DNA of 64,000 nt from positions 46,219 through 110,218 of the forward strand of contig NZ_SWCI01000010.1 of NCBI RefSeq assembly GCF_005116715.1, in the 5' to 3' direction. The position numbers and the translations under genes were made by a program. The stretch comes from Ferrimonas sediminicola. GTDB lineage: Bacteria; Pseudomonadota; Gammaproteobacteria; Enterobacterales; Shewanellaceae. Below are positions 30,889-39,827 of this stretch, in pieces. The notes under the pieces are model-generated. The model worked only from the letters and a program-made list of their open reading frames with translations. It was not told where the DNA came from and made no database searches. Numbering within the stretch: the stretch's first letter is position 1; every line of letters begins with the position of its first letter.

Positions 30889-31556
30889 AGGCGATGATCC
30901 TGGCCGCGGGGCGCGGCGAACGGATGCGGCCGTTGACCGACACCACCCCCAAGCCGCTGCTGCCCCTGCAGGGGCGGCCGATGATCGAGCACCACCTTGT
31001 GCGCCTGGCCCGGGCCGGTTTCCGGGAGGTACTGATCAACACCGCCTGGCTTGGGGAGCAGTTCCCGCAGGCCCTGGGGGACGGCAGCCGTTTCGGCCTG
31101 GCGATCCACTACCAGCATGAGACCGAGGCCCTGGAGACCGGGGGGGGCATCCATCGCGCCCTCGACTGGCTGGGGGCGGAGCCCTTCCTGGTGGTGAATG
31201 GCGATGTGTACAGTGAACTGGCGTTCGAGGCGTTGCCGCGGTTGGCGGAGGGGGACCTGGCCCACCTGTGGCTGGTGGCCAACCCGCCCCACAATCCCGG
31301 CGGAGACTTCGCCCTGGAACGGGGGCGGGTGCACAGCCAGGGGCCGACGCGGCTGACCTTCAGCGGCATCGGCCTCTACCGGCCGACGCTGTTTGCCGGT
31401 TGCTCCCCGGGTCGGTTCCCCCTGGCGCCCCTGCTGAGGCAGGCGATGGCCCGTGGGCGGGTGGCGGGGAGCCGGTTGAACGGACCCTGGTGCGATGTGG
31501 GCACCGAGCAGAGATTAATCAAACTGGAGCAGAGACTTAATGCAAATATGGGGTAA
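30885..31556 (+). CDS. murU: N-acetylmuramate 1-phosphate uridylyltransferase MurU
   Basis: A 223-residue nucleotidyltransferase: [19 protein letters not shown] (nucleotide-binding GxGxRxxPLT) and [16 protein letters not shown] at the N terminus, NGDVYSE metal site near 105. It is expected to form UDP-MurNAc from MurNAc-1-phosphate and UTP, the step after AmgK. Translation overlaps with amgK (ATGA) and with djlA (17 bp). Confidence 0.88.
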   Translation: MKAMILAAGRGERMRPLTDTTPKPLLPLQGRPMIEHHLVRLARAGFREVLINTAWLGEQFPQALGDGSRFGLAIHYQHETEALETGGGIHRALDWLGAEPFLVVNGDVYSELAFEALPRLAEGDLAHLWLVANPPHNPGGDFALERGRVHSQGPTRLTFSGIGLYRPTLFAGCSPGRFPLAPLLRQAMARGRVAGSRLNGPWCDVGTEQRLIKLEQRLNANMG

Positions 31557-32301
31557 GGTGTTCGGCGCACTGCTGGGCTTTTTCTTCGGCCGATTCGCGG
31601 GGATGATCCTCGGAGCCTGGCTGGGCCACATCCTGGTGGACAAGCGCCGCGCCCCCAAGGCCGGCCCCCGGCAGAACCTGTTCTTTCACACCACTTTCGC
31701 GGTAATGGGGCACGTGGCCAAGGCGTCCGGCCAGGTGACCTCGGCCGACATCGCCCTGGCGTCGGCGGTGATGGATCAGCTGCGCCTGTCTGGGGAGGCC
31801 CGCCGGGCGGCCCAGCAGGCGTTCCGCGAGGGCAAGTCCGCCGACTATCCATTGCGGGAGCGCCTGAGGCAGCTGAAGCTGGTGATGGCGTTTCGTCGAG
31901 ATCTGGCGCGGATGTTCCTGGAGATCCAGATTCAGATCGCCCTCTCCGACGGCAGCATCGATGGTCGTGAGCAGGCGATCCTGGCGGAGATTGCCCACCA
32001 GCTGGGCTTCAGCCAGGAGGAGCTGGTGCAGATCATCTCCATGATCAAGGGGGGCAGCCACTACCACAGCAGTGGCGCCCAGGGGCCCAGCCTCGAGGAT
32101 GCCTACCGCGTATTGGGGGTCAAGCCCAGCGACGATGAGCGCAGCATCAAGCGGGCTTACCGCAAGCTGATGGCCCAGCACCATCCGGACAAGCTGGCCA
32201 GCCAGGGGTTGCCAGATGAGATGATGGCCCTGGCCCGTCAGAAGAGCCAGGATATCCAGGCGGCCTGGGAGCGGATCTGCCGGGAAAGGAAGATGAGGTA
32301 G
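31540..32301 (+). CDS. djlA: Membrane-anchored DnaJ-like co-chaperone DjlA
   Basis: A 253-residue protein with one N-terminal glycine-rich membrane segment (about 4-31, [25 protein letters not shown]), a TerB-like central domain, and a C-terminal J domain (about 187-253) with the essential HPD motif (HHPDKL). DjlA stimulates DnaK and influences capsule/Rcs signalling. In E. coli djlA is next to lptD on the other strand, matching this neighbourhood. Confidence 0.94.
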   Translation: MQIWGKVFGALLGFFFGRFAGMILGAWLGHILVDKRRAPKAGPRQNLFFHTTFAVMGHVAKASGQVTSADIALASAVMDQLRLSGEARRAAQQAFREGKSADYPLRERLRQLKLVMAFRRDLARMFLEIQIQIALSDGSIDGREQAILAEIAHQLGFSQEELVQIISMIKGGSHYHSSGAQGPSLEDAYRVLGVKPSDDERSIKRAYRKLMAQHHPDKLASQGLPDEMMALARQKSQDIQAAWERICRERKMR

Positions 32302-32338
32302 CGCCGAGGCTGCAGGTCGGTGTCCGGCGAACAGATCG

Positions 32339-32361
32339 ATGCAAATAAGAATTGTTTGCAT
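32339..32361. promoter_or_regulatory. 23-bp palindrome resembling a Fur box
   Basis: The arms ATGCAAATAAG and ATTGTTTGCAT around a central A (32350) match in 9 of 11 positions. AT-rich content, the TGCAAAT outer arms and the core AATAAGAATT resemble Fur boxes of Shewanella/Vibrio type. The right arm overlaps the -35 element of the promoter at 32356, so binding would repress. Confidence 0.6.
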
Positions 32362-32383
32362 CTTGGCGGGTTTGGTGTAGAGT
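32356..32383 (+). promoter_or_regulatory. Sigma-70 promoter after djlA
   Basis: TTGCAT (32356-32361), 16-bp spacer, TAGAGT (32378-32383); predicted transcript start near A32390. Confidence 0.6.
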
Positions 32384-32389
32384 AACCCC

Positions 32390-32490
32390 AGGGTCGGCCG
32401 AGGGCGGCCCTCTCTCATCATCTCCTGCACCCCCTTCTCCCGCTGGGGAGAACCTTCTGCCCTCTGACGCACCATCAGAGGGCATTTTTG
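32390..32490 (+). ncRNA. Candidate small RNA (about 100 nt), possibly Fur-regulated
   Basis: From the predicted start at 32390 to a strong intrinsic terminator there are about 100 nt with three hairpins: GGCCG/CGGCC (32396-32409), TTCTCCC/GGGAGAA (32435-32452) and the terminator GCCCTCTGA/TCAGAGGGC (32459-32483) followed by ATTTTTG. Between hairpins 1 and 2 is a C/U-rich unpaired stretch (32411-32434) that could pair with ribosome binding sites. No open reading frame of note. It lacks the sequence core of enterobacterial RyhB. The alternative is an attenuated leader of the downstream dehydrogenase. Confidence 0.55.
32459..32490 (+). terminator. Intrinsic terminator of the candidate small RNA
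   Basis: 9-bp stem 32459-32467 / 32475-32483 with a 7-nt loop, then ATTTTTG. It stands 157 bp after djlA and 66 bp before the next gene, so it could also end djlA read-through. Confidence 0.8.
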
Positions 32491-32555
32491 TCTCTGTGGC
32501 CTTGTGCGCCACTTTTGGTTTCTAATGAAGACTTGGCCATGACAGGAGAACGACG

Positions 32556-33509
32556 ATGAAACAATTGGTGGTTCTGGATGGATACACCCTCAATCCCGGC
32601 GACCTCAGCTGGGCCCCCTTCGAGCGGCTGACTTGCTGCCGGGTGTTTGATCGTACCGAGGAGGAGGTGATCCTGGAGCGGGCGTCCGGCGTCCCGCTGC
32701 TGCTGACCAACAAGACGCCCCTGACCGCCACCACCTTGGCCAAACTGCCGGAACTGCGCTACATCGGAGTGCTGGCGACCGGTGTCAATGTGGTTGACCT
32801 GGATGCCGCCCGGGCCCTGGGAATCACCGTTACCAATGTACCCGCTTACGGGCCGGGTTCGGTAGCGCAGATGGCCATGGCCCACCTGCTGCACCACGCC
32901 AGCCGGGTCGCCCACCACCACCGTCAGGTGGCAGCGGGTCAGTGGTGTTCCTGCCCCGATTTCTGTTTCTATGACGGTCCGCTGATCGCCCTGGAGGGGA
33001 AAACCCTGGGGGTGGTGGGCTATGGCGAGATCGCCAGGCGGCTGGCGACCATGGCCGAGGGGTTTGGTATGAAGGTGGTGGTCACCAGCGCCACCGAGAA
33101 GTGTGACCTGCCGGCGGACCGTCGCTGGATGCCGCTGAATGAGCTGCTGGGTTGTGCCGATGTGGTCAGCCTCCATTGCCCGCTGACTCAGGATAACCAC
33201 AGGATGATCAACGCCCACACCCTGGGATTGATGAAACCCGGTGCCATACTGCTTAACACCGCCCGGGGTCCCCTGGTGGACGAAGAGGCCCTGGCCCACG
33301 CCCTGGAGCAGGGGCACCTGGCCGGGGCGGGGCTGGATGTGCTCTCCAGCGAGCCCCCCGCTGCCGACAACCCACTGCTGACTGCGCCCAACTGCAGCAT
33401 CACCCCCCACAACGCCTGGGCCACCCAGCAGGCGAGGACCCGGTTGATGCGGATCGCCGCCGACAACCTGGCGGCTTTCCTGGCGGGGACCCCGAAAAAC
33501 CTGGTCTAA
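32556..33509 (+). CDS. D-2-hydroxyacid dehydrogenase, glycerate dehydrogenase-like
   Basis: A 317-residue NAD(P)-dependent dehydrogenase. The Rossmann fingerprint GVVGYGEIA (about 151-159) and the family signatures NTARGPLVDEEAL, GAGLDVLSSEPP and the catalytic His in ITPHNAWAT are intact; the catalytic Arg/Glu pair is in NTARG and LDVLSSEP. Best fit is the HprA/glycerate dehydrogenase-like group (hydroxypyruvate or glyoxylate reduction), but substrate cannot be read from sequence. Start preceded by AGGAGAACGACG. Confidence 0.88.
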   Translation: MKQLVVLDGYTLNPGDLSWAPFERLTCCRVFDRTEEEVILERASGVPLLLTNKTPLTATTLAKLPELRYIGVLATGVNVVDLDAARALGITVTNVPAYGPGSVAQMAMAHLLHHASRVAHHHRQVAAGQWCSCPDFCFYDGPLIALEGKTLGVVGYGEIARRLATMAEGFGMKVVVTSATEKCDLPADRRWMPLNELLGCADVVSLHCPLTQDNHRMINAHTLGLMKPGAILLNTARGPLVDEEALAHALEQGHLAGAGLDVLSSEPPAADNPLLTAPNCSITPHNAWATQQARTRLMRIAADNLAAFLAGTPKNLV

Positions 33510-33620
33510 AGGGTGGCCAAGGGGGGTCATTGGCCGTGGTGATCCCCGCCGCTATCCCTTACACTTGGGCCAACTCGTCGTCCGGTGGACGGCCCCTTTT
33601 TATGACGATGGAATGGAGTG

Positions 33621-35561
33621 ATGTTCCAGGACAACCCGCTGCTGCAGCAGCTCAAAGCACAGATTCGTGAAACCCTGCCCACGGTAGAGGGCCAGATCAA
33701 GGCCACCGAGCGGGGCTTTGGCTTCCTCGAGACCGACAAGGGGGACAGCCACTTCATTCCGCCTGCCTACATGAAGAGGGTGGTGCACGGCGACCGGGTC
33801 TCCGCGGTACTGCGTACCGAGAAGGAGAAGGCGGTGGCCGAGCCCGACGCCCTGCTGGAGCCGGGACTGGGCCGCTTTATCGCCCGGGTGAAGTTTATCC
33901 GTGAGCGCCTCAATGTCATTCCGGATCACCCGCTGATGAAGGAGCCGCTGAGGGCCAGGTGCAAAGGGGTCAAGGGCTCCGAGCTGAGCAATGGCGACTA
34001 CGTGGTGGCCCATCTGCTCAAGCACCCCCTGCAGGAGGGCGAGCAGCACTTCCTGGTGGAGGTGACCCAGTTGGTGGCCGCCAACGACGATCCACACATC
34101 CCCTGGTGGGTGATCCTGGCCAAGCATGATCTGGCCAAGGCGGAGCCGGCGGATCCCCAGGGCTGGCAGGCCCCCGCCGAGGTGGAGCGCCGCGATCTGA
34201 CCCAGATGCCCTTCGTCACCATTGACGCTGAGTCCACCAGGGACATGGACGACGCCCTCTGCGTGGAGCAGACCGAGCATGGCTGGGACCTGTGGGTGGC
34301 CATCGCCGATCCCACCGCCTATGTGAGCGCCGGAGACGAGGTGGACCAGGAGGCGCGCAAGCGGGCCTTCACCCAGTACCTGCCCGGTTTCAACGTGCCC
34401 ATGCTGCCCCGGCAGCTGGCGGACGAGCTCTGCTCCCTCCACGAGGGGGAGATCCGCCCGGCGCTGGTGGCGCGGATCCCGGTCGCGGCCGACGGTGCCG
34501 CCGGCGAGGCGCAGTTCTGCCTGGCCAACATCCGCTCCCACGCCAAGCTGGCCTACGACAAGGTCTCCGATTACCTGGAGCAGCAGGGGGCGTGGCGGCC
34601 GAAGGATGCGCTCATCGATGGCCAGATCCAGGCGCTGCACCGGCTGGCCCTGGCCCGCATCGCCTGGCGCGAGCAGCACGCCCTGGTGTTCCCGGACCGC
34701 CCCGACTTCCGCTTCGAGGTGGACGACGCCGGTAACGTGCTGGCGATCCACGTGGATCACCGTCGCATCGCCAACCGCATCGTCGAGGAGAGCATGATCC
34801 TGGCCAACGCCTCGGCGGCGCAGCTGTTGGCGGAGAGGGCGGGGCAGGGGGTGTTCAATGTCCATGCCGGCCTCGACAGCGAGCGACTGGAGGGGGCCCG
34901 CGAGATGCTGGCGGAGAACGGGGTAACCTTCACCAGTGACCAGTTGCAGACCCTGGAGGGCTACTGCCAGCTGCGCCGCGCCCTGGACGCCCAGCCTGAC
35001 GGCTACCTGGATGCCCGCCTGAGGCGGATGCAGGCGTTTTCCGAGATGGCCGCCACCCCGGGGCCGCACTTCGGCATGGGCCTGCAGGGCTATGCCACCT
35101 GGACCTCCCCCATCCGCAAGTATGGGGATATGGTCAACCACCGCCTGCTCAAGGCGATCATCGGTGGCGAGGCCATCGAGGGCCCGGACGCGGAGCTGAT
35201 CGATCACCTGGCGGCGATGCGCAAACTGCACCGCTTGTGTGAGCGGGATGTGGGCGACTGGCTCTATGCCCGGTTCATGGCGCCTCTGGCAGGCACGCCG
35301 CAGCGCTTTACCGGCGAGATCATCGACATCAACCGCGGCGGCGTGCGACTGAGGCTGAAGGAGAACGGCGCCGTGGTGTTTATGCCGGCGCCCTTCATTA
35401 CCGATCACAAGCCGCGGCTGACGCTGAGCGCCGAGAAGGGCCAGGCCCTGTTCGACGATCAGCCCGCTTTCCGCCTGGCTCAGGAGCTGGAGGTGACGGT
35501 CAACGAGGTTCGGGTGGCCAGCCGCAGCATCGTGGTGCAGCCGGTGATCAAGCTGGACTAG
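33621..35561 (+). CDS. rnb: Exoribonuclease II
   Basis: A 646-residue processive 3'-5' exoribonuclease. Two cold-shock-like domains, the RNB catalytic domain with TIDAESTRDMDDALCV (Asp residues binding Mg2+, about 197-210), and a C-terminal S1 domain (about 556-640, RFTGEIIDINRGGVRLRL). Length equals that of E. coli RNase II (644), distinguishing it from RNase R. Start at the ATG 33621; a GTG one codon earlier is also possible. Confidence 0.95.
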   Translation: MFQDNPLLQQLKAQIRETLPTVEGQIKATERGFGFLETDKGDSHFIPPAYMKRVVHGDRVSAVLRTEKEKAVAEPDALLEPGLGRFIARVKFIRERLNVIPDHPLMKEPLRARCKGVKGSELSNGDYVVAHLLKHPLQEGEQHFLVEVTQLVAANDDPHIPWWVILAKHDLAKAEPADPQGWQAPAEVERRDLTQMPFVTIDAESTRDMDDALCVEQTEHGWDLWVAIADPTAYVSAGDEVDQEARKRAFTQYLPGFNVPMLPRQLADELCSLHEGEIRPALVARIPVAADGAAGEAQFCLANIRSHAKLAYDKVSDYLEQQGAWRPKDALIDGQIQALHRLALARIAWREQHALVFPDRPDFRFEVDDAGNVLAIHVDHRRIANRIVEESMILANASAAQLLAERAGQGVFNVHAGLDSERLEGAREMLAENGVTFTSDQLQTLEGYCQLRRALDAQPDGYLDARLRRMQAFSEMAATPGPHFGMGLQGYATWTSPIRKYGDMVNHRLLKAIIGGEAIEGPDAELIDHLAAMRKLHRLCERDVGDWLYARFMAPLAGTPQRFTGEIIDINRGGVRLRLKENGAVVFMPAPFITDHKPRLTLSAEKGQALFDDQPAFRLAQELEVTVNEVRVASRSIVVQPVIKLD

Positions 35562-35576
35562 TCCCGTGGGGCTCGC

Positions 35577-35604
35577 CAAAGGCCGCCGTAGGGCGGCCTT
35601 TTCC
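35577..35604 (+). terminator. Intrinsic terminator after rnb
   Basis: 10-bp stem (AAAGGCCGCC 35578-35587 / GGCGGCCTTT 35592-35601) and a TTTT run; stands between convergent rnb and ybaN. Confidence 0.82.
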
Positions 35605-35636
35605 GTTTCTGGGGGGAGATCGCACCCCGGTCGGCA

Positions 35637-36056
35637 TCAGTCGGTGAGCCTGGGCAATCGCGCCAGGTGGATGGAGACGGCGATGCCGATCAGGGCCAGC
35701 AGGATCTGGACCGCCGTCACCGGGGCCAGGTAGATGGCGATGGCCATCCCTACCCAGATGCTCACCAGGCTGCCCAGCAGCTGGCGCAGGGTCAGCCCCC
35801 GGCGCTCCAGGTAGTTGCGGATCACCGGACCCAGCAACCTGTGGTTGAACAGCCAGGCCTGCATCCTCGCCGAGGAGCGGCTGAAACAGGCCGCGGCCAG
35901 CAGCAGGAAGGGGACCGTCGGAATCAGCGGCAGGAACAGGCCCAGCAGCCCCAGTCCGGCGCACAGGGCGCCGGCGCCCATCAGCAGATAGCGAATCGGG
36001 GCGGCTCGCCGGTAGGTCTTCACCTTGGCCGGCGCCGCCTGTGGTTGCCGGCTCAT
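35637..36056 (-). CDS. ybaN: YbaN family inner-membrane protein (DUF454)
   Basis: A 139-residue membrane protein with an N-terminal basic segment and about four hydrophobic helices; the DUF454 signature GLLGLFLPLIPTVPFLLLAAACFSRSS is clear. Function unknown. The ATG overlaps the stop of the upstream hybrid kinase gene by 4 bp, an unusual partner for YbaN, implying co-translation with the sensor. Confidence 0.88.
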   Translation of the reverse strand: MSRQPQAAPAKVKTYRRAAPIRYLLMGAGALCAGLGLLGLFLPLIPTVPFLLLAAACFSRSSARMQAWLFNHRLLGPVIRNYLERRGLTLRQLLGSLVSIWVGMAIAIYLAPVTAVQILLALIGIAVSIHLARLPRLTD

Positions 36057-39000
36057 CCCTGCACCTCTTCACCCAGCCAGCGCTTTACCGTGGCGAACAG
36101 CTCCGGCAGGATGATCGGCTTGGTGATGTGGTCGTTCATCCCCGCCGCCAGGCTCTTCTCCCGGTCGCCGGTCATGGCGTGGGCGGTCATGGCGATCACC
36201 GGCAGGGTCTGGGCGTCGGCAAACTTTCGTATGACCCGGGTGGCGGTGAGGCCATCCATTACCGGCATCTGGATATCCATCAGCACCAGATCGAACTGCC
36301 CCTCCCTGGCCTGGTCGACGGCGACCTGGCCGTTCTCCGCCACCGTGACCCGGTAGCCGGCGCTCTTAAGCAGCTCGGTGGCCACCTGCTGGTTGATCAG
36401 GTTGTCCTCCACCAGCAGGATGTGGGCCTGGGATTCCGGTGCCTGTTCGCTCTCCCTCTCCGCCTGGGGCTGGCTGGCTTCGGCCGGACCCAGGGAGGTC
36501 GCCAGCTGGTCGTAGAGGGCGGAGGCGTCAAACGGCTTCTGCAGTACCGCGGCGATCTTGCCCTCCTCCACCTGAGCGGTGAGGGAGGCCCCGGTGTAGG
36601 CGGTCATGATCAGTATGGTGGGACGCTTCTCCAGGGTGCCGTCTGCCACCATCTCATCGATGCGCTTGACCACCTCGATGCCGTCCATGTCCGGCATCAT
36701 CCAGTCCAGCAGCACCACATCCGGGGTGTGCTGAGTCAGGGAGGTCAGGGCCTGCTGACCGTTCTGGGCCAGCTCGACGCTGAACTGGAAGTCCCTCAGG
36801 TAGGTGGAGTAGATCTGCAGGGCGGTGGGGTTGTCGTCCACCACCAGGGCGCTGAATTGGCCGCCGTGGGGGGCGCGCAACCTGGTGTCCTGGGGCGGTT
36901 GTTCCACCCGCTTGGCGTCGATGGTAAAGCTGAAGGTGGAGCCCTGTCCCGGGACACTGTGGACGCTCAGATCTCCCCCCATCAGGTTGACCAGGTGCTT
37001 GCTGATGGAGAGCCCCAGGCCGGTGCCGCCGAAGCGGCGGGTGGTGGAGCCGTCCGCCTGGTTGAAGGCGTCAAACAGGTGCTTCTGCTTCTCCTCCTCG
37101 ATGCCGATGCCGGTGTCGCGCACCCAGAACTTGAGGCGGATGCGGCCGTTGTGCTCCTTGAGGTCTTCACAACCCAGCTCCACCTCGCCGTTCTCGGTGA
37201 ACTTCACCGCGTTGGAGAGCAGGTTGATCAGTACCTGGCCCAGGCGCAGGGGGTCGCCAATCAGGTGCAGGTTGGCGCTGACCGAGGAGAACAGCTGCAG
37301 GTCCACCCCCTTCTCCTGGGCCTTGAGGGCGTTGAGGCTGACGGCGTGCTCCAGCACCTGGTCCAGGCTGAAGCGGGTCTGCTCCAGCTCCAGCTTGCCC
37401 GCCTCGATCTTGGAGAAGTCGAGAATGTCGTTGATGATCCGCAGCAGGGATTCGGCGCTGTACTTGGCCTTCTCCAGGTAATCCTTCTGCTTGGGGTTGA
37501 GCTCGGTGCGCAGCGCCAGGTGCATCATGCCGATGATGGCATTCATCGGAGTGCGGATCTCGTGGCTCATGTTGGCCAGGAACTCACTCTTGGTGACGTT
37601 GGCCAGCTCGGCATCCTGCTTGGCCTCCAGCAGGATCACCTCGTGCTCCTTCTGCTGGGTGATGTCCTTGTGGGTACCCAGCAGTCGTTTGGGTTCGCCC
37701 TCCTCGTCCCGCTCCACCAGCCGGCCCCGGGAGAGGATCCAGCGGTAGTGGCCATCCTTGCCCTTCATCCGGAACTCGATGTTGAACGGGTTGCTGGAAT
37801 CGTCCAGGTAGGCATCGATGTAACTCTCCACCCGCTGGCGGTCGTCGGGGTGCATCAGCCGGTAGTAGGTCTCGATCAACAGGGGAAACTCACCCGGTTC
37901 ATAGCCCAGCATGGTGTAGTAGGCGGGGTTGCAGATCAACTGGTTGGCATCCAGGTACCAGTCCCACACCCCGTCCTCCACCGAGTCCATCGCCAGATGG
38001 TAGCGCTCTTCAGACTGTTTGAGCTTCTCCTGCTGCTCCGACTCCCTGGTGACGTCACGCCAGACGATGATCAGCCCCAGCAGTTCGCCCCGGCCGTTGT
38101 AGAAGGGCAGTTTGAGGACATCCATCAGCAGGGAGCGGCCATTCTGTTCGCTCTGTTCCCGGTAGCGCAGCGGCACCCGGTCACGCAGGATGCGGGCGTT
38201 CTCCTCGGTGATGCGCCGCCCCTCCTCGCCGCCGAGGATGTCGTTGACCGTCAGCCCCAGCAGTTCGCTCTCCTTGTGGCCCATCAGGGTCTCGGCGGAG
38301 CGGTTGCAGCCGAGGATCCGCCCCTCCACATCCTTGAACATGATCGCTTCCGGCATGGCGTCGATCAGCGAGCGCATCAGGGAGAAGTCGCGCTCGCGCC
38401 GCTCGTTGGCCTCCTTCAGCCGGGCGGTGCGTTTGGCCACCAGTTTGTCCAGGCGCCGGTTCTGGGCCGCCAGGTGCTGGGTATATTGCTGGTTCTCCTC
38501 GAAGGTGCGGGAGATCAGCTCGAACCAGGGTTGCCAGCCCTCCACCACCCTCTCCGGGGGCGGGGTCGGCTGGTGGGCGCAATCCTCCAGGTGGTTCAGC
38601 AGCTTGGATGCCGGGCTGACGAAGGCTCGCCGGGTCAGCCAGTGGACCACGGTCACCAGCAGCGACAGGGCGATGATCACCATCAGGAAGGTGGACTCCA
38701 GCTTCTCCCAGGCGTCCGCCACCACCTCCTGCTCCGGCTGCAGGTAGAGCAGCGACCAGGGGGCGTTGCTCAGCTTTACCGCCCGCACATAGTAGCCGTT
38801 GATCAGCCTGGCCCGGCTGTCGTCCAGCAGCTGATCCAGCGGCACGCTGTGCAACTGGGCGGGGATCCGCTGGCTCAGGTGGTAGGTGCGCGGCAGCTCG
38901 TCCAGGTGCATGTCCGGGTAGGAGAGCACGTTGTTGGCCCGGTCCAGCAGCAGCACGGTACCGGGCAGATCGAAGTAGCGTTCCAGCTGCTCGGTCAGGG

Positions 39001-39724
39001 TGGAGAGCTTCAGCTCCATGAAGATCGCCGCCAGGAAGGTGTCGCCGATATACACCGGAATCCCCACGGTGGTGGCCAGCTTGTCGTCGGTGGTGCGGTG
39101 GGCGTCCGACCAGAACACCCGGCGGTCTGGGTTCATCTGCGGCCCGGCCATGTCGAACAGCGGGTTCTCCAGCATCTGCGGATCGAACCGGTGATCCGGG
39201 CCGGGCCAGGGATAGATGGACATCATCTGCTGCCTGGAGAGGTAGTAGATGTTGGCGCTTTTGGGGGCCATCTGCTTGGTCACCGGCATGCTCAGGGACA
39301 TCTGGTAGAGGGTGTCCAGCTCGCGGTAGAACAGGGGGGAGCGCCCCTCCAGGGGGCCGACGCCGGAGATGTGGCCCTTCTCGGCGAAGGTGTGGCGGGC
39401 GTTGCGGTAGTCGGGTTTGAGGGAGAAGCGCTCCCCCTCCAGCACGAACTGGTTGTGGGAGGAGAGCTGCTCCAGGGTGTTGGCGCCGGAGTTGCGCATG
39501 TGGATGGTGGTGAACTCCTGCAGCGCCTGCACCGCCCGGATGCTGGCGTCCAGCAACAGCTCCACCTGGTGGGAGTGCTGGGTCACTTGCTCGACCTTCT
39601 CCGCCAGCAACTGCTCTTTCTGTTTGGTGAATACGCCGGCCGCCACCAGCAGGGAGAGGACCACCACCCCCAGGTAGGTGTAGAACACGGCTTTGTTGTA
39701 GTTGTTGAGAATCGGCGTCTTCAC
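36053..39724 (-). CDS. Hybrid sensor histidine kinase with two receivers
   Basis: A 1223-residue membrane kinase. TM1 (about 12-33), a large periplasmic dCache-like sensor (about 40-340), TM2 (about 350-370), two PAS domains (about 450-570 and 575-700), HisKA with [16 protein letters not shown] (phospho-His), HATPase ([15 protein letters not shown]), then two receivers with phospho-Asp in VVLLDWMMP and LVLMDIQMP. No Hpt domain is present at the C terminus, so the phosphorelay must finish on a separate Hpt protein. Overlaps ybaN downstream. Ligand and target are unknown; no response regulator is adjacent. Confidence 0.92.
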   Translation of the reverse strand: MKTPILNNYNKAVFYTYLGVVVLSLLVAAGVFTKQKEQLLAEKVEQVTQHSHQVELLLDASIRAVQALQEFTTIHMRNSGANTLEQLSSHNQFVLEGERFSLKPDYRNARHTFAEKGHISGVGPLEGRSPLFYRELDTLYQMSLSMPVTKQMAPKSANIYYLSRQQMMSIYPWPGPDHRFDPQMLENPLFDMAGPQMNPDRRVFWSDAHRTTDDKLATTVGIPVYIGDTFLAAIFMELKLSTLTEQLERYFDLPGTVLLLDRANNVLSYPDMHLDELPRTYHLSQRIPAQLHSVPLDQLLDDSRARLINGYYVRAVKLSNAPWSLLYLQPEQEVVADAWEKLESTFLMVIIALSLLVTVVHWLTRRAFVSPASKLLNHLEDCAHQPTPPPERVVEGWQPWFELISRTFEENQQYTQHLAAQNRRLDKLVAKRTARLKEANERRERDFSLMRSLIDAMPEAIMFKDVEGRILGCNRSAETLMGHKESELLGLTVNDILGGEEGRRITEENARILRDRVPLRYREQSEQNGRSLLMDVLKLPFYNGRGELLGLIIVWRDVTRESEQQEKLKQSEERYHLAMDSVEDGVWDWYLDANQLICNPAYYTMLGYEPGEFPLLIETYYRLMHPDDRQRVESYIDAYLDDSSNPFNIEFRMKGKDGHYRWILSRGRLVERDEEGEPKRLLGTHKDITQQKEHEVILLEAKQDAELANVTKSEFLANMSHEIRTPMNAIIGMMHLALRTELNPKQKDYLEKAKYSAESLLRIINDILDFSKIEAGKLELEQTRFSLDQVLEHAVSLNALKAQEKGVDLQLFSSVSANLHLIGDPLRLGQVLINLLSNAVKFTENGEVELGCEDLKEHNGRIRLKFWVRDTGIGIEEEKQKHLFDAFNQADGSTTRRFGGTGLGLSISKHLVNLMGGDLSVHSVPGQGSTFSFTIDAKRVEQPPQDTRLRAPHGGQFSALVVDDNPTALQIYSTYLRDFQFSVELAQNGQQALTSLTQHTPDVVLLDWMMPDMDGIEVVKRIDEMVADGTLEKRPTILIMTAYTGASLTAQVEEGKIAAVLQKPFDASALYDQLATSLGPAEASQPQAERESEQAPESQAHILLVEDNLINQQVATELLKSAGYRVTVAENGQVAVDQAREGQFDLVLMDIQMPVMDGLTATRVIRKFADAQTLPVIAMTAHAMTGDREKSLAAGMNDHITKPIILPELFATVKRWLGEEVQG

Positions 39725-39796
39725 GAGTGCGCTTTCCAGGTGCGATGGAGCTGAGAGGACCCCAGTGTAACAGAGCTTAGATTGGGATGGGACTGA

Positions 39797-39819
39797 GGCG
39801 CCTGCCCAAGGCAGGCGCC
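39797..39819. repeat. Perfect inverted repeat downstream of phoH-like gene
   Basis: 10-bp arms (GGCGCCTGCC 39797-39806 and its complement 39810-39819) with a 3-nt loop. There is no T tract on the minus strand, so it is a stability or Rho-boundary hairpin more than a canonical terminator. Confidence 0.6.
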
Positions 39820-39827
39820 ATTAGGGG

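Noticed and set aside
36041..39754. Very long (1237-codon) plus-strand frame opposite the hybrid kinase
   Set aside because: It is the antisense shadow of a GC-rich gene; the minus-strand product has complete kinase and receiver motifs.
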